Shown piece by piece: positions 7,664-16,569 of a stretch of DNA of 39,554 nt. The notes under the pieces were generated by a model. The model saw nothing but the letters and a program-made list of their open reading frames with translations. It searched no databases and was not told the origin of the DNA. Source of the DNA: Actinomycetes bacterium (GTDB taxonomy: Bacteria > Actinomycetota > Thermoleophilia > Gaiellales > F1-60-MAGs149); assembly GCA_025360225.1 (NCBI GenBank), contig JANYCN010000083.1:1-39554 (forward strand), in the 5' to 3' direction. The position numbers and the translations under genes were made by a program. Each line of letters begins with the position of its first letter. Position 1 is the first letter of the stretch.

Positions 7664-8839
7664 ATGGCGACGCCGGACCATGCCGTCCAACGTGCACCGC
7701 GCCGCAAGCGGACCCTTGCTGACTGGGTGCAGCCGATCGTCTTCATCGTCTTCGCCGTCTCCCTCCCGACGATCCACAACGCCCTCGGCACGACCGGCGA
7801 TAGCTGGCTGCCGCTGACAACGCTCTCGTTCTGCGCCATCTTCGCGGTCTTCGGCGTCGGCCTGAACATCGTCGTCGGCTACGCCGGACTCCTCGACCTC
7901 GGCTACGTCGCGTTCTTCGCCATCGGCGCCTATGCCGGCGGCTGGTTCATGTCCGACTTCGTGCCGGTCAGCCGCTTCGACTTCTTCGGCGGCTCGCAGA
8001 ACGTGAAGATACCTGGCATCCACCTGAACTTCTGGCTCGTAGTGATCATCGCGGTGATCCTCTGCGCGGCCGCTGGGATCGTCATCGGTGCACCGACCCT
8101 CCGCCTGAAGAGCGACTACCTCGCCCTCGTGACGCTGGGTTTCGGGGAGATCATCGGTCAGGTCGCGACGAACGGCGGCGCCATCGCCGGTCATAACATC
8201 ACGAACGGCTCGGTCGGCATCGGGCCGGTTGACGAGGCGAACCTACAACCGTTCGACCTCATACCCGGCGTGCCAACGCTCGTGGGCACGTTCGATAACG
8301 ATGTCCGGTACTACGTGATCATCGCGATGCTCGCGGTGTTCATGTTCGTGTCGCTTCGCCTACGTGACGGGAAGCTCGGGCGAGCGTGGCTGGCAGTGCG
8401 CGAGGACGAGCTTGCTGCAAGCCTGATGGGTGTCCCGCTCATGCGGACGAAGCTCTGGGCGTACGCTGTCGGCGCGGCCGCCGGTGGGATCGGCGGCGCC
8501 TTCTCGGTGATCACGTTCGGCAGCATCGACCCGTCGCAGTTCAACTTCCAGGTCTCCGTGATCATCCTCGTGATCGTGATCGTTGGCGGGATGGGCAACG
8601 TCTACGGCGTCGTGCTCGCCGCGTTCATCCTTGAGTGGCTGAACTACACCGGGATGGGTCAGATCGGCGGCGCGATCGGCTTCGATAACCTGCCGAACTG
8701 GGAGTTCTTGATCTTCGGCCTGATCCTCGTGCTGATGATGCTGTTCCGTCCCGACGGGCTTCTCCCAGCGGCACGACAGAAGCAGGTCCGTGCGGTCGAG
8801 GCCCAGCTAGAGACGCTCGGCACGGAGGGGACGGCATGA
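7664..8839 (+). CDS. livM: Branched-chain amino-acid type ABC permease LivM
   Basis: A 391-residue membrane protein, second permease of the liv importer. Signature segments are VGLNIVVGYAGLLDLGYVAFF (family 'G-x-S/D-L-G' region, about 65-85), APTLRLKSDYLALVTLGFGE, and the coupling loop LGRAWLAVREDELAASLMG. The N-terminus MATPDHAVQRAPRRKR is basic and cytoplasmic. ATG 7664 follows livH by 2 bases; a GTG two codons earlier overlaps the livH stop and is an alternative. The stop overlaps livG by 4 bases (ATGA). Confidence 0.93.
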   Translation: MATPDHAVQRAPRRKRTLADWVQPIVFIVFAVSLPTIHNALGTTGDSWLPLTTLSFCAIFAVFGVGLNIVVGYAGLLDLGYVAFFAIGAYAGGWFMSDFVPVSRFDFFGGSQNVKIPGIHLNFWLVVIIAVILCAAAGIVIGAPTLRLKSDYLALVTLGFGEIIGQVATNGGAIAGHNITNGSVGIGPVDEANLQPFDLIPGVPTLVGTFDNDVRYYVIIAMLAVFMFVSLRLRDGKLGRAWLAVREDELAASLMGVPLMRTKLWAYAVGAAAGGIGGAFSVITFGSIDPSQFNFQVSVIILVIVIVGGMGNVYGVVLAAFILEWLNYTGMGQIGGAIGFDNLPNWEFLIFGLILVLMMLFRPDGLLPAARQKQVRAVEAQLETLGTEGTA

Positions 8840-9624
8840 GCGACAACGTTCTCGAGGCGCGGGGCATCCGCGTCGAGTTCGGGGGGCTCGTCGCCGTTAA
8901 GGACGTCGACTTCACGATTCCGAACGGGTCGATCGTCAGCCTGATCGGCCCGAACGGTGCTGGGAAGACGACGTTCTTCAACGTCCTCACTGGCCTCTAC
9001 AAGCCAGCCAGCGGGTCAGTGGCGTTCGACGGACGAAACGTCACTGGCAAGGCGCCTCACTCGATCGCGAACAGAGGCATGGCCCGGACGTTCCAGAACA
9101 TCAGGCTCTTCGGCATGATGACCGCGGCTGAGAACGTCATGGTCGCGATGCACCACCACCTGCGCGGAGGCCTCTGGCAGACCGTTCTGGGCACGCCGGG
9201 GCAGCGCCGCGAGGAGCGCGGCGCCCGCGAGACGGCCCGTGAGCTGCTGGACTACGTCGGCATCGGTGGGACGGACGAGGAGTTCGCGAAGAACCTGCCA
9301 TACGGCGACCAACGCCGGCTCGAGGTTGCAAGGGCGCTCGCGCTGCGTCCGAAGCTTCTGCTGCTCGACGAGCCGACGGCCGGCATGAACCCGAAGGAGT
9401 CGGCGGCCTTCACCGCCTTCGTCCACAAGGTGCGAGACGACAAGGGGCTCTCGATCCTCCTGATCGAGCACGACATGAAGGTCGTGATGGGCGTCTCCGA
9501 ACACATCACCGTGCTCGACTACGGCGAGAAGATCGCCGAAGGCTCGCCGGCCGAGATCCGAGCGAACCCGCGGGTGATCGAGGCCTACCTCGGCAAGGCC
9601 GCGACGGTTGGAGCGACGGAATGA
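8836..9624 (+). CDS. livG: Branched-chain amino-acid type ABC ATPase LivG
   Basis: A 262-residue ABC ATPase energising the liv importer. Walker A is GPNGAGKTTFFN (about residues 36-47). The Q-loop region ARTFQNIRLFGMMT follows. The signature segment is degenerate, NLPYGDQRRLEVARALA (usually LSYGQQRRLEIARALA), with Asn-Leu-Pro in place of the common Leu-Ser. Walker B is LLLLDEPTAGMNPKE and the H-loop LIEHDMKVVMG. It overlaps livM and livF by 4 bases each, indicating translational coupling. Confidence 0.94.
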   Translation: MSDNVLEARGIRVEFGGLVAVKDVDFTIPNGSIVSLIGPNGAGKTTFFNVLTGLYKPASGSVAFDGRNVTGKAPHSIANRGMARTFQNIRLFGMMTAAENVMVAMHHHLRGGLWQTVLGTPGQRREERGARETARELLDYVGIGGTDEEFAKNLPYGDQRRLEVARALALRPKLLLLDEPTAGMNPKESAAFTAFVHKVRDDKGLSILLIEHDMKVVMGVSEHITVLDYGEKIAEGSPAEIRANPRVIEAYLGKAATVGATE

Positions 9625-10367
9625 GCGCAACGATGACGCGAGGCGAGGGTCGCACACCGATCCTCGCGATCCACGACATGCACACCTACTACGGCTCGAT
9701 CGGTGCCGTCAAGGGCATCTCGATCGAGGTCTTCGAAGGTGAGATCGTCACCCTGATCGGCTCGAACGGGGCCGGCAAGTCAACGACGATGCGCTCGATA
9801 TCTGGCATCGTCCCGCCGCGGCGGGGAACGATCACCTTCCAGGGTCAGACGATCAGCGGGATGCCTGGTCACAAGGTGACGGCGGCAGGCATCTGCCAGT
9901 CGCCGGAGGGTCGACGCATCTTCGGTCGGATGACCGTGCTTGAGAACCTCGAGCTCGGCGCCTTCCTGCGAAACGACAAGGCCGAGATTGCCGCCGATCT
10001 CGCCCACGTGCTCGACCTGTTCCCCCGTCTCAAGGAACGGCTCACGCAGAAGGCCGGCACGATGTCCGGCGGCGAGCAGCAGATGCTTGCCGTTGGACGA
10101 GCGCTGATGGGCAAGCCGAAGCTGCTGATGCTCGACGAGCCGTCGATGGGGCTCGCGCCCGTGCTCGTGGAGCTGATCTTCGAGACGATCCGGCGGATCA
10201 ACGCGGACGGCATGACGATCCTGATGGTCGAGCAGAACGCGCTCGCCGCTCTCGAGGTCGCGAACTACGCCTACGTGCTCGAGTCCGGCACGATCAAGCT
10301 TCAGGGGCCCGCCGCCGAGCTCGCGACGAACGACGAGGTCCGTAAGGCCTACCTCGGCGAGAGCTGA
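9621..10367 (+). CDS. livF: Branched-chain amino-acid type ABC ATPase LivF
   Basis: A 248-residue ABC ATPase, partner of LivG. Landmarks: HTYYGSIGAVKGIS, Walker A GSNGAGKSTTMR (about 44-55), CQSPEGRRIFGRMTVLENLELGA (the LivF hallmark), signature MSGGEQQMLAVGRALM, Walker B LLMLDEPSMGLAPVL and H-loop-like VEQNALAAL, where the usual His is Gln as in many LivF proteins. It is last in the operon and is followed by a strong hairpin. Confidence 0.94.
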   Translation: MSATMTRGEGRTPILAIHDMHTYYGSIGAVKGISIEVFEGEIVTLIGSNGAGKSTTMRSISGIVPPRRGTITFQGQTISGMPGHKVTAAGICQSPEGRRIFGRMTVLENLELGAFLRNDKAEIAADLAHVLDLFPRLKERLTQKAGTMSGGEQQMLAVGRALMGKPKLLMLDEPSMGLAPVLVELIFETIRRINADGMTILMVEQNALAALEVANYAYVLESGTIKLQGPAAELATNDEVRKAYLGES

Positions 10368-10383
10368 ACCTCGTCTCGCGCTG

Positions 10384-10417
10384 CCCGACCCGGCGAGCAA
10401 TTCGCGCCGGGCTCGGG
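10384..10417 (+). terminator. GC-rich hairpin after livF
   Basis: CCCGACCCGGCG (10384-10395) pairs with CGCCGGGCTCGGG (10405-10417), with one bulged base and a 9-base loop. There is no U-tract. The position directly after the liv operon and before the -10 box of the next gene fits a terminator. Confidence 0.5.
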
Positions 10418-10430
10418 TAGCGTGAGACGG

Positions 10431-12239
10431 GTGAAGCTGAAGCTCTCTCTCCCCCTCCTGCTCGGCGTGCTCGCGTTCCCCGGCTCGGCGCTCGCTGCCG
10501 GCCCTGCCGGACCGCTCGGTGGCACCCTTGGCTGCGTCCACGACGGACTGGCGACGACGACACCGGCCTGTGACGGAGGGAACGCGCTCACCGGCGCAAC
10601 CGCCGTCGTCGCGACGGCCGACGGGACGTTCGTCTTCGTCGCAGCACCCGACGCGGCCGCCGTCTCCTTCTTCGCACGCGACGCGCAGACGGGAGCGCTC
10701 ACGACCGGCGGTGCCGGAACCGGCTGCATCGCCAACGCAAAGGCAAACGGGTGCGAGGACGGCCACGACCTCGCCGGCTCTGCGAGCCTTGCGCTCACCC
10801 CTGACGGCAAGGTGCTGTACGTCGCTGCAACGACCGACTCGGCGGTGTCCGGGTGGGCGGTCGGGAGCGACGGAGCGCTGACCGCGATCCCTGGCGCATG
10901 CTTTCACACCGCCATCAAAGTTCCGGAGACCGGCTGCGAGCAGGACGTCGACCTCGGCGGCGCGTCGAGCGTCGTCGTCTCGCCCGACGGCAAGAACCTG
11001 TACGTGGGCTCGACGACCTCCGGTACCGTCGCGACGTACGCGATCGGCACCGGTGGCGTGCTGACACGCCAGGACCTGGCCCAGCCGGCAACGGCCGTCG
11101 GCGCGCTCGCGATCGCCAGCGACGGCCTGACGGTCTACGCCACCAACGGGACAGACGTGCTCGCCTGGACGCGTTCAGCGGTAGACGGCGCGCTCAGCGC
11201 GCCAGCTAGCGCGCCATTGACAGGCGCCGCGGGCGTCGCCGTCGCGCCGGACGGTGACGTGATCGTCGCGACCGGCGACGGTGTCACCGTTCTCCACGCC
11301 GGACTGGTCGCGCTCTCAGGCACCGCCGGCTGCGTCCACGACCCCGGCGCCAATGCGAGCTGCTCGGCCGGTCACCACCTCACCGGGGCGAGCGCCGTCC
11401 ACCTCTCCGCCGACGGCACGACGGTGTACGTCGCCGCCGGCACGGCGAGCGCCGTCGTCGCCCTCAGCCTCGCAAGCAACGGCACGCTGACCCAGCCCAC
11501 GACCGCCGGCGCCTGCTCCCACAGCGGCCCCTCGACGTCGACGTGTGCGGGCTCATACGACATCGACGGCGCTGCGAGCGTGGCGCTGCTTCCCAACGGC
11601 GACGTGCTGGTGGCTGCACGCACGAGCGCTGCGGTCGTCACGCTGCGACCACAGCACGCGCCCGTGTGCGTCGGCGCTGCCGCGCAGGTCGATCGCGCCG
11701 GCCCCGCCGTGCACTTGCAGATCGGCTGCACGGACGCCGACGGCGACCCGCTCGTGCTCACCTGGTCTGACCCCGCAGCGGGCAGCCTGCTGAACTGGAA
11801 CGGGCTCGGCGTCGACTACAGGCCAAACGGCCTCGCGATCGGCACCGACTCGTTCTCGTTCTCCGCGAGCGACGGCGCGAACCTCTCGGCGACCGCGACC
11901 GAGACGATCACGATCTTCGATCACACCGCGCCGAAGCTGCTGCTCGCCTTCGTCACGACCAAGACGACTCGGGGCGCCGTTGCGCTGAAGGTGACCTGCA
12001 AGGGGAACGACCCGTGCCGCGGCTCGGTGAGGCTGACGAGCGGCGGGAAGGTGATCGGCACCGCCTCCTTCGCGCCAGCGGCGTCCGGCTCGACGCGCAC
12101 CGTCCTCGTCAAGCTGAACGCTGCCGGTCGGGCGCTGCTCCTGGCAAAGCACAAGCTCGCCGTCGTCGCGGTCGCGACCGTCAGCGACCTCGCGCACAAC
12201 GTTGGGACGTCAACCGCGAAGGCGACGATCAGGTCGTAG
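10431..12239 (+). CDS. Secreted beta-propeller protein with Cys-pair blades and cadherin-like C-terminus
   Basis: A 602-residue exported protein. A Sec signal peptide (KLKLSLPLLLGVLAFPGSALA) ends near residue 23. It has about five visible blades of the pattern G-C-x(8-12)-C-x-x-G-x-x-L-x-G-A/S...S/T-x-D-G-x-x-[LV]-[YF]-V-A-A, for example GCVHDGLATTTPACDGGNAL, GCIANAKANGCEDGHDL and GCVHDPGANASCSAGHHL. The paired cysteines probably form one disulfide per blade. From about residue 420 there is a cadherin/Ig-like region (DADGDPLVLTWSDPA, DSFSFSASDGANLSA), then a beta-rich tail. This resembles lactonase-like propellers frequent in Solirubrobacterales. GTG 10431 is chosen because TAGCGT lies 7 nt before it; GTG 10422 is possible. 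No catalytic function can be assigned. It overlaps the convergent MFS gene by 11 bp. Confidence 0.75.
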   Translation: MKLKLSLPLLLGVLAFPGSALAAGPAGPLGGTLGCVHDGLATTTPACDGGNALTGATAVVATADGTFVFVAAPDAAAVSFFARDAQTGALTTGGAGTGCIANAKANGCEDGHDLAGSASLALTPDGKVLYVAATTDSAVSGWAVGSDGALTAIPGACFHTAIKVPETGCEQDVDLGGASSVVVSPDGKNLYVGSTTSGTVATYAIGTGGVLTRQDLAQPATAVGALAIASDGLTVYATNGTDVLAWTRSAVDGALSAPASAPLTGAAGVAVAPDGDVIVATGDGVTVLHAGLVALSGTAGCVHDPGANASCSAGHHLTGASAVHLSADGTTVYVAAGTASAVVALSLASNGTLTQPTTAGACSHSGPSTSTCAGSYDIDGAASVALLPNGDVLVAARTSAAVVTLRPQHAPVCVGAAAQVDRAGPAVHLQIGCTDADGDPLVLTWSDPAAGSLLNWNGLGVDYRPNGLAIGTDSFSFSASDGANLSATATETITIFDHTAPKLLLAFVTTKTTRGAVALKVTCKGNDPCRGSVRLTSGGKVIGTASFAPAASGSTRTVLVKLNAAGRALLLAKHKLAVVAVATVSDLAHNVGTSTAKATIRS

Positions 12240-13407
12240 CCGGACGCGGCGAGCGCGGGAGCGCGATTGCAACAACGAACGCTGCCGCCATCAGGGCTCC
12301 CTCCGCGACGATCGTTGCGCGCAGGCCCTGATGGTCGGCGAGCTTGCCGAGCAGCGTCGTCGTCAGAGCGCCGAACCCGATCGACAACCCGAGCACGACG
12401 CCAGAGGCGAAGCCGACGTGGCGGGGCAACGCCCGCTGCGCGACGACGACCAACGGATAGAAGTTCATCTCCTCGACGAGCCCGATCGCGCCCATCAGCG
12501 CGAAGACGCCCCACACCGGGGCGACGGCGACCGCGGCGACGAGCGGGACGACCGTCCCAAACGACCAGACGACGATGCGGCGGAAGCCGAACCGGTCGGC
12601 GAGCCGGCCACCGATCAGCGTTCCGAACGCGCCCGCCACGAGCAGCGTCGTTCCGGCCGCGTTCGCCGCCGCCTCGCTCGAGCGCAGCACGTGCCACAGG
12701 TAGAGCGGCACGAACGCCTGGACGCCGAAGTGCATGCCGGTGCGCAGCGCCGCAGCCAACGCTGCGAGGCTGAAGACCCTCCAGTCGCTCGGGCTGTCCG
12801 CCACCGCAGCGGCGCGGGACTCCGGAGCAGGCCGGAATCGGCCGAGCGAGGGCAGCGCGCGCCACAGCGCAACGGCGACGATGAGCGGGACGATGGCGAT
12901 CACGGACGTCGCTCGCAGGCCGCCGAGTAGCGCGAGCGGTGTCACGAGGATCGGACCGAGCGCCCAGCCCGTCATGCCGCCGACGGCGAAGAAGCTCATC
13001 CCCGTCCCCTGACGGCCGCTGGCGGCTGAGACCCAGCTCGCGTAGCGCACGCCTTCCGGGTGGTACATCGCGACGCCGACGCTCGCGACGCCGAGCGCGA
13101 GCCCGGTCGTAAGGTACGACGGCATCAAGCCAACGAGCGCGACACCGCTCGCCGCGAGCAGCGACCCCACGGGCATCAACCAGGACGCGTGGATGCGGTC
13201 GGCGAACGCGCCGAGTAGCGGCTGGATCAGCGACGAGCCGAGGCTCGAGAACAGGAACAACGCCCCGGCGGCGCCGAACGTGTAGCCGCGTTCGGCGATC
13301 AGGAACGGCAGGAGCGGCGGGACGATGCCCTGAGCGAGGTCGACCGCGAGATGCCCGACCGCGAGAACGCCGATGGCGCGCCGATCGATCGGCGCCGTGT
13401 CCGACAC
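12229..13407 (-). CDS. MFS transporter, fosmidomycin-resistance-like
   Basis: A 392-residue, about 12-TM major facilitator. The N-terminal VGHLAVDLAQGIVPPLLPFLI is typical of the FsR/fosmidomycin-resistance branch, and GAFADRIHASWLMPVG is the loop 2-3 motif region. GGRLADRFGFRRIVVWSFG repeats the G-x-x-x-D-R-x-G-R/F-R motif in the second half. Role inferred: drug or metabolite exporter. GTG 13407 directly abuts the TAG stop of the upstream FAD enzyme gene, so the two form an operon and may act on one compound. The 3' end overlaps the convergent propeller gene. Confidence 0.85.
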   Translation of the reverse strand: MSDTAPIDRRAIGVLAVGHLAVDLAQGIVPPLLPFLIAERGYTFGAAGALFLFSSLGSSLIQPLLGAFADRIHASWLMPVGSLLAASGVALVGLMPSYLTTGLALGVASVGVAMYHPEGVRYASWVSAASGRQGTGMSFFAVGGMTGWALGPILVTPLALLGGLRATSVIAIVPLIVAVALWRALPSLGRFRPAPESRAAAVADSPSDWRVFSLAALAAALRTGMHFGVQAFVPLYLWHVLRSSEAAANAAGTTLLVAGAFGTLIGGRLADRFGFRRIVVWSFGTVVPLVAAVAVAPVWGVFALMGAIGLVEEMNFYPLVVVAQRALPRHVGFASGVVLGLSIGFGALTTTLLGKLADHQGLRATIVAEGALMAAAFVVAIALPRSPRPATT

Positions 13408-14754
13408 CTACCGCTCGGACTGCAGCCGAGCGCGGACGCGCTGGGCGGCCTCCTGGCCCGTGCCGACGGAGCTCTCCGTGTACCACGTCCCAAGGTAATC
13501 CCCCGCGAGCTCGATCCGGCCGAGCGGGCGCTCGAGCGCGTCCTGCAGCCGACCTCGGCCCGGAGCCGGGTACGGGATGCACCGCTCGTTGCGGTAGACG
13601 ATCGTCTCCTCGATGATCTCGCGCGTCTCCGGAAAGAGCGACTGGAGGCCCGCCGCGAAGGTCGCGACGACGGACTCGTCGTCCATCTCGTAGAACGGCA
13701 GCGCCCCGTCCCCTGAGCGGTACATCATCAGGCTCCCGCCGGGCTTGCGGACAGCGCTGCGCGGCCGCACGACGTTCGCCATGTTGAACACCATGTTGAA
13801 CGGCTGGCCCGGAGTCGCGATCGCGTAGATATCGTCGTACGGCATTGCACGCTGCTCGTTCGTGAGCATCGCGACGCAGAGCATCGGACCGTACTGGATC
13901 GCGGCAAGGGCGCTCGCCGTGTCGGCCGGCAGCCCGGGAAGGAGCGTCCTCGCCTCGAACGCCCGCGTGGCGACGATCGCGTGCCGCGCGTAGAGCGTGC
14001 CGCCGCCGTGCGTGATGCGGACGCGGTCGCCCTCGTCGACGACCTCCGAGACAACGGTGTCGAGCAGGATCTTGCCCTCGAGCTCCGCGGCGATGCCGTT
14101 CATCAGCGCCTCGGGTCCACCGATGATGTTGCGCGACAGCCCACCGCCAGTCGACCAGACGAGGGCGAAGTACGCGATCCCCTGCCCGACGGCGAGCTGC
14201 TCGGGCTCGGCCGTCGAGCGCGTGACGGTCGGACGGATGATCGCGTCGGCGTCCGGCGGCAGCTCACCGATGAACTCGGCGAAGGTCGTGTCACCAAGGT
14301 GATCGAGGATGCGGCGACGCGTCGCCGACAGCGGCTCGCCGGGACGCGGCTTCGCGAGCCGGTTGTAGCGCGCGACCGCGAGACGGATCTTCGCGCCGAC
14401 GCGCACCATCGCCACGCGGTCACGCGCAGCCATCGGGATGCGCACTGGGAACGTCTCGACCCGGCCGCTGGCGATCAGCTTGCCGTTCATCGCGATCGCC
14501 GTCAGCACGCCGGGGACTGGGACGGCCTCGACGCCGACGTCGGCGATCAGGCGGCCGGTCGCGGTGCCAGCGCCCGAGAAGACGTGCGCACCGACGTTGA
14601 GCCAGTAGTCGCCACGACGCTCGCTGCGGATGCGCCCGCCGATCCTGTCGGACGACTCGAGCACGACCACGTCACGGTTGCGCAGATCCCACGCTGCAGC
14701 GAGACCCGCGATCCCTCCGCCGACGATCGCGACCTCGTGTGTGACCTCGCTCAT
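13408..14754 (-). CDS. FAD-dependent amine oxidase / protoporphyrinogen-oxidase-like protein
   Basis: A 448-residue flavoprotein of the flavin-containing amine oxidase superfamily. The FAD dinucleotide-binding motif VAIVGGGIAGLAAAWDL (residues ~8-24) is followed by VVVLESSDRIGGRIRS, the GG doublet that contacts FAD. The C-terminal FAD motif is RIELAGDYLGTWYTESSVGTG (about 413-433). The substrate-binding centre is not diagnostic; heme-, carotenoid- and polyamine-type relatives share this layout. ATG 14754 has TACGCT 7 nt upstream, suggesting a leaderless transcript. It heads an operon with the MFS gene. The first codons and upstream promoter are nearly duplicated at the start of the DUF3237 gene (16532-16569). 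Confidence 0.8.
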   Translation of the reverse strand: MSEVTHEVAIVGGGIAGLAAAWDLRNRDVVVLESSDRIGGRIRSERRGDYWLNVGAHVFSGAGTATGRLIADVGVEAVPVPGVLTAIAMNGKLIASGRVETFPVRIPMAARDRVAMVRVGAKIRLAVARYNRLAKPRPGEPLSATRRRILDHLGDTTFAEFIGELPPDADAIIRPTVTRSTAEPEQLAVGQGIAYFALVWSTGGGLSRNIIGGPEALMNGIAAELEGKILLDTVVSEVVDEGDRVRITHGGGTLYARHAIVATRAFEARTLLPGLPADTASALAAIQYGPMLCVAMLTNEQRAMPYDDIYAIATPGQPFNMVFNMANVVRPRSAVRKPGGSLMMYRSGDGALPFYEMDDESVVATFAAGLQSLFPETREIIEETIVYRNERCIPYPAPGRGRLQDALERPLGRIELAGDYLGTWYTESSVGTGQEAAQRVRARLQSER

Positions 14755-14778
14755 GGCACTGAGCGTACCCGATCGGCC
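14741..14778. repeat. 38-bp duplicated start cassette, copy A
   Basis: This stretch contains the first codons, the ATG and the -10 region of the FAD amine-oxidase-like gene (minus strand). It matches 16532-16569 at 34 of 38 positions in the same orientation. Confidence 0.7.
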
Positions 14779-14816
14779 GCCACGGGCAACTCGCGGCAGG
14801 CTACACTCGACGGCGA
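14755..14816. promoter_or_regulatory. Divergent promoter region between two FAD-enzyme genes
   Basis: Only 62 bp separate the starts. On the minus strand TACGCT (complement at 14762-14767) lies 7 nt before ATG 14754. On the plus strand TACACT (14802-14807) lies 9 nt before ATG 14817. No clear -35 boxes or Shine-Dalgarno sequences are visible. Confidence 0.45.
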
Positions 14817-16061
14817 ATGGTGATCGTTGTCGGCGCCGGCATCGCCGGCCTCAGCCTGGGCCTGACGCTCCACCAGCTCGGCATCGCGTTTCGGATCGTC
14901 GAGTCAGCCGGCGAGCTGCGGCCGCTCGGGGTCGGGATCAACCTGCAGCCGAACGCGGTGCGCGAGCTGTTCGACCTCGGCCTCGCGGACGAGCTCGAAC
15001 GGATCGGTGTCCGGACGCGGCAGTACGGCTTCTACACCCGCCGCGGTCAGGAGATCTGGGTCGAGCCGCGCGGCACCTGGGCCGGCTATCGCTGGCCGCA
15101 ATACTCCGTTCACCGGGGCGCGCTCCAGGTCGTGTTGCACGACGCGCTCGTCACGCGGGCCGGCTCTGGCTGCCTCCGCCTCGGCGTCGCGGCAGTCGGC
15201 TACCGGCACACGGGAGACGGGGTGACGCTCCTTCTCGCGAGCGGCGAGCAGATCCACGGTGACGTTGTGATCGGCGCTGACGGGATCCACTCGGCGGTGC
15301 GAGGGACGATGCATCCAGACGAGGGCCAGCCGGTCTGGGCGGGCGCAACGCTCTGGCGCGGGACGACGCTCGCGCAGCCCTTTCTCGGCGGCGCCGCGAT
15401 GGCGCTCGCCGGCAACGATCGCCAACGGGTGGTTGCCTATCCGATCTCCGGCACCGATCGGGCCGGGCTGGCGACGATCAACTGGATCGCAGAGCTGCGC
15501 GTCGATCCTTTGGACGGCTATCACCGTGAGGACTGGACGCGCCGGGTCGACCGCGCACGGTTCGCGCCGCGGTTCCGCGAGTGGACGTTCGACTGGCTCG
15601 ACGTCCCTGCGCTGATCGCCGGCGCCGATACGGTGTACGAGTACCCGATGGTCGATCGCGATCCGGTCGCGACGTGGGTCGAAGGATCGGTCGCGCTGAT
15701 CGGTGACGCCGCACACCCGACCTACCCTGTCGGGTCGAACGGCGCGAGCCAGGCGATCGTCGACGCGCGCGAGCTCGGGGCCTGCCTGCGTGCTCACGGC
15801 GTCTCACGGCGGGCGCTCGCGGAGTTCGACGAGCGCGTGCGACCACGCATGGAGCGGGTGATCCTCGCCAATCGCGGACGCGGTCCTGACGCCGTGATGC
15901 AGATGGTCGAGGACCGCTGTGACGGCCCCTTCGAGCGGATCGACGAGGTCATCCCCCACGCCGAGCTCGCCGCCCACGCGGCACGCTACAAGGCGCTCGC
16001 TGGCTTCTCGATCGACGAGCTGAACGCCCGGCCAGCGCTGATCGGGCCGATCGTTACCTGA
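14817..16061 (+). CDS. FAD-dependent aromatic-ring-type monooxygenase
   Basis: A 414-residue flavoprotein of the group A hydroxylase family (PhzS/salicylate-hydroxylase type). VIVVGAGIAGLSLGLTLHQLG (residues 2-22) is the GxGxxG FAD motif. The DG motif is VVIGADGIHSAVRG (about 151-164). The GD motif is SVALIGDAAHPTYPVGSNGASQ (about 290-310), followed by a helix. It would hydroxylate an aromatic or heteroaromatic substrate with NAD(P)H and O2; the substrate is unknown. It is divergent from another FAD enzyme and convergent, with 8 bp overlap, with the DUF3237 gene. Confidence 0.87.
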   Translation: MVIVVGAGIAGLSLGLTLHQLGIAFRIVESAGELRPLGVGINLQPNAVRELFDLGLADELERIGVRTRQYGFYTRRGQEIWVEPRGTWAGYRWPQYSVHRGALQVVLHDALVTRAGSGCLRLGVAAVGYRHTGDGVTLLLASGEQIHGDVVIGADGIHSAVRGTMHPDEGQPVWAGATLWRGTTLAQPFLGGAAMALAGNDRQRVVAYPISGTDRAGLATINWIAELRVDPLDGYHREDWTRRVDRARFAPRFREWTFDWLDVPALIAGADTVYEYPMVDRDPVATWVEGSVALIGDAAHPTYPVGSNGASQAIVDARELGACLRAHGVSRRALAEFDERVRPRMERVILANRGRGPDAVMQMVEDRCDGPFERIDEVIPHAELAAHAARYKALAGFSIDELNARPALIGPIVT

Positions 16062-16545
16062 CGACGAACACGTCGATCGTCACGACCTCGCTCGTGAACC
16101 GACAGTCGGCGACGAACACGTGGTCGGCGAGCCAGCCGTGCCGACCGGCGCCGACGTCGAAGACCGGGGTCGTGCGGAAGTAGTAGGAGCTCGCGGCGAC
16201 GGCCTCGCCGCGGTCAAGACGCTCCGTGACCTCGGCCGGCGCGACGAAGAGCCCGCGGTTGGCGATGTAGATCGGCGTCCCGTCATCGGCCTGGAGCACG
16301 TAGTGCGCCTCAACGCGCGACGTCCCGTCGGGCCGCGCGAGCTCGTAGTCAGCGCCGCCTGCAAGCACCACACCATGCAGCAGCGGGCCTGCCACCGTGC
16401 CACCGGTGATCGGCGTGATCCGTCGCTCGCCTTCGCGGCCCGAGCCGGCGAGGAGCGTCGCGCCGATGGTCGCGCGGATCGTGAACGCGTGCTCGACGAC
16501 GGGCGCGGTGACCACGAGCGCACCCTCGACCGTGACGTCGCTCAT
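16054..16545 (-). CDS. DUF3237 family protein
   Basis: A 163-residue cytoplasmic beta-barrel-type protein of the DUF3237/UPF0311 family. The signature ITGGTVAGPLLHGVVLAGGADYEL (about residues 46-68) and AHYVLQADDGTPIYIANRG (about 82-100) are characteristic. Function is not established. Its ATG overlaps the stop of the upstream EamA gene by 4 bases, so they form an operon. It also has its own -10-like TAGGCT 7 nt upstream, inside the EamA 3' end, within a segment duplicated from the amine-oxidase start region. Confidence 0.85.
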   Translation of the reverse strand: MSDVTVEGALVVTAPVVEHAFTIRATIGATLLAGSGREGERRITPITGGTVAGPLLHGVVLAGGADYELARPDGTSRVEAHYVLQADDGTPIYIANRGLFVAPAEVTERLDRGEAVAASSYYFRTTPVFDVGAGRHGWLADHVFVADCRFTSEVVTIDVFVVR

Positions 16546-16569
16546 GGCGCTGAGCCTACCCGATCGGTC
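16532..16569. repeat. 38-bp duplicated start cassette, copy B
   Basis: It covers the DUF3237 start (minus strand) and the last codons of the EamA gene. It matches 14741-14778 at 34/38 positions, including both the -10-like box and the first codons MS(D/E)VT. Confidence 0.7.

Noticed and set aside
11921-13582. 553-codon minus-strand frame covering the MFS region in another frame
   Set aside because: Arg-rich translation; the true frame has 12 TM segments and MFS motifs.
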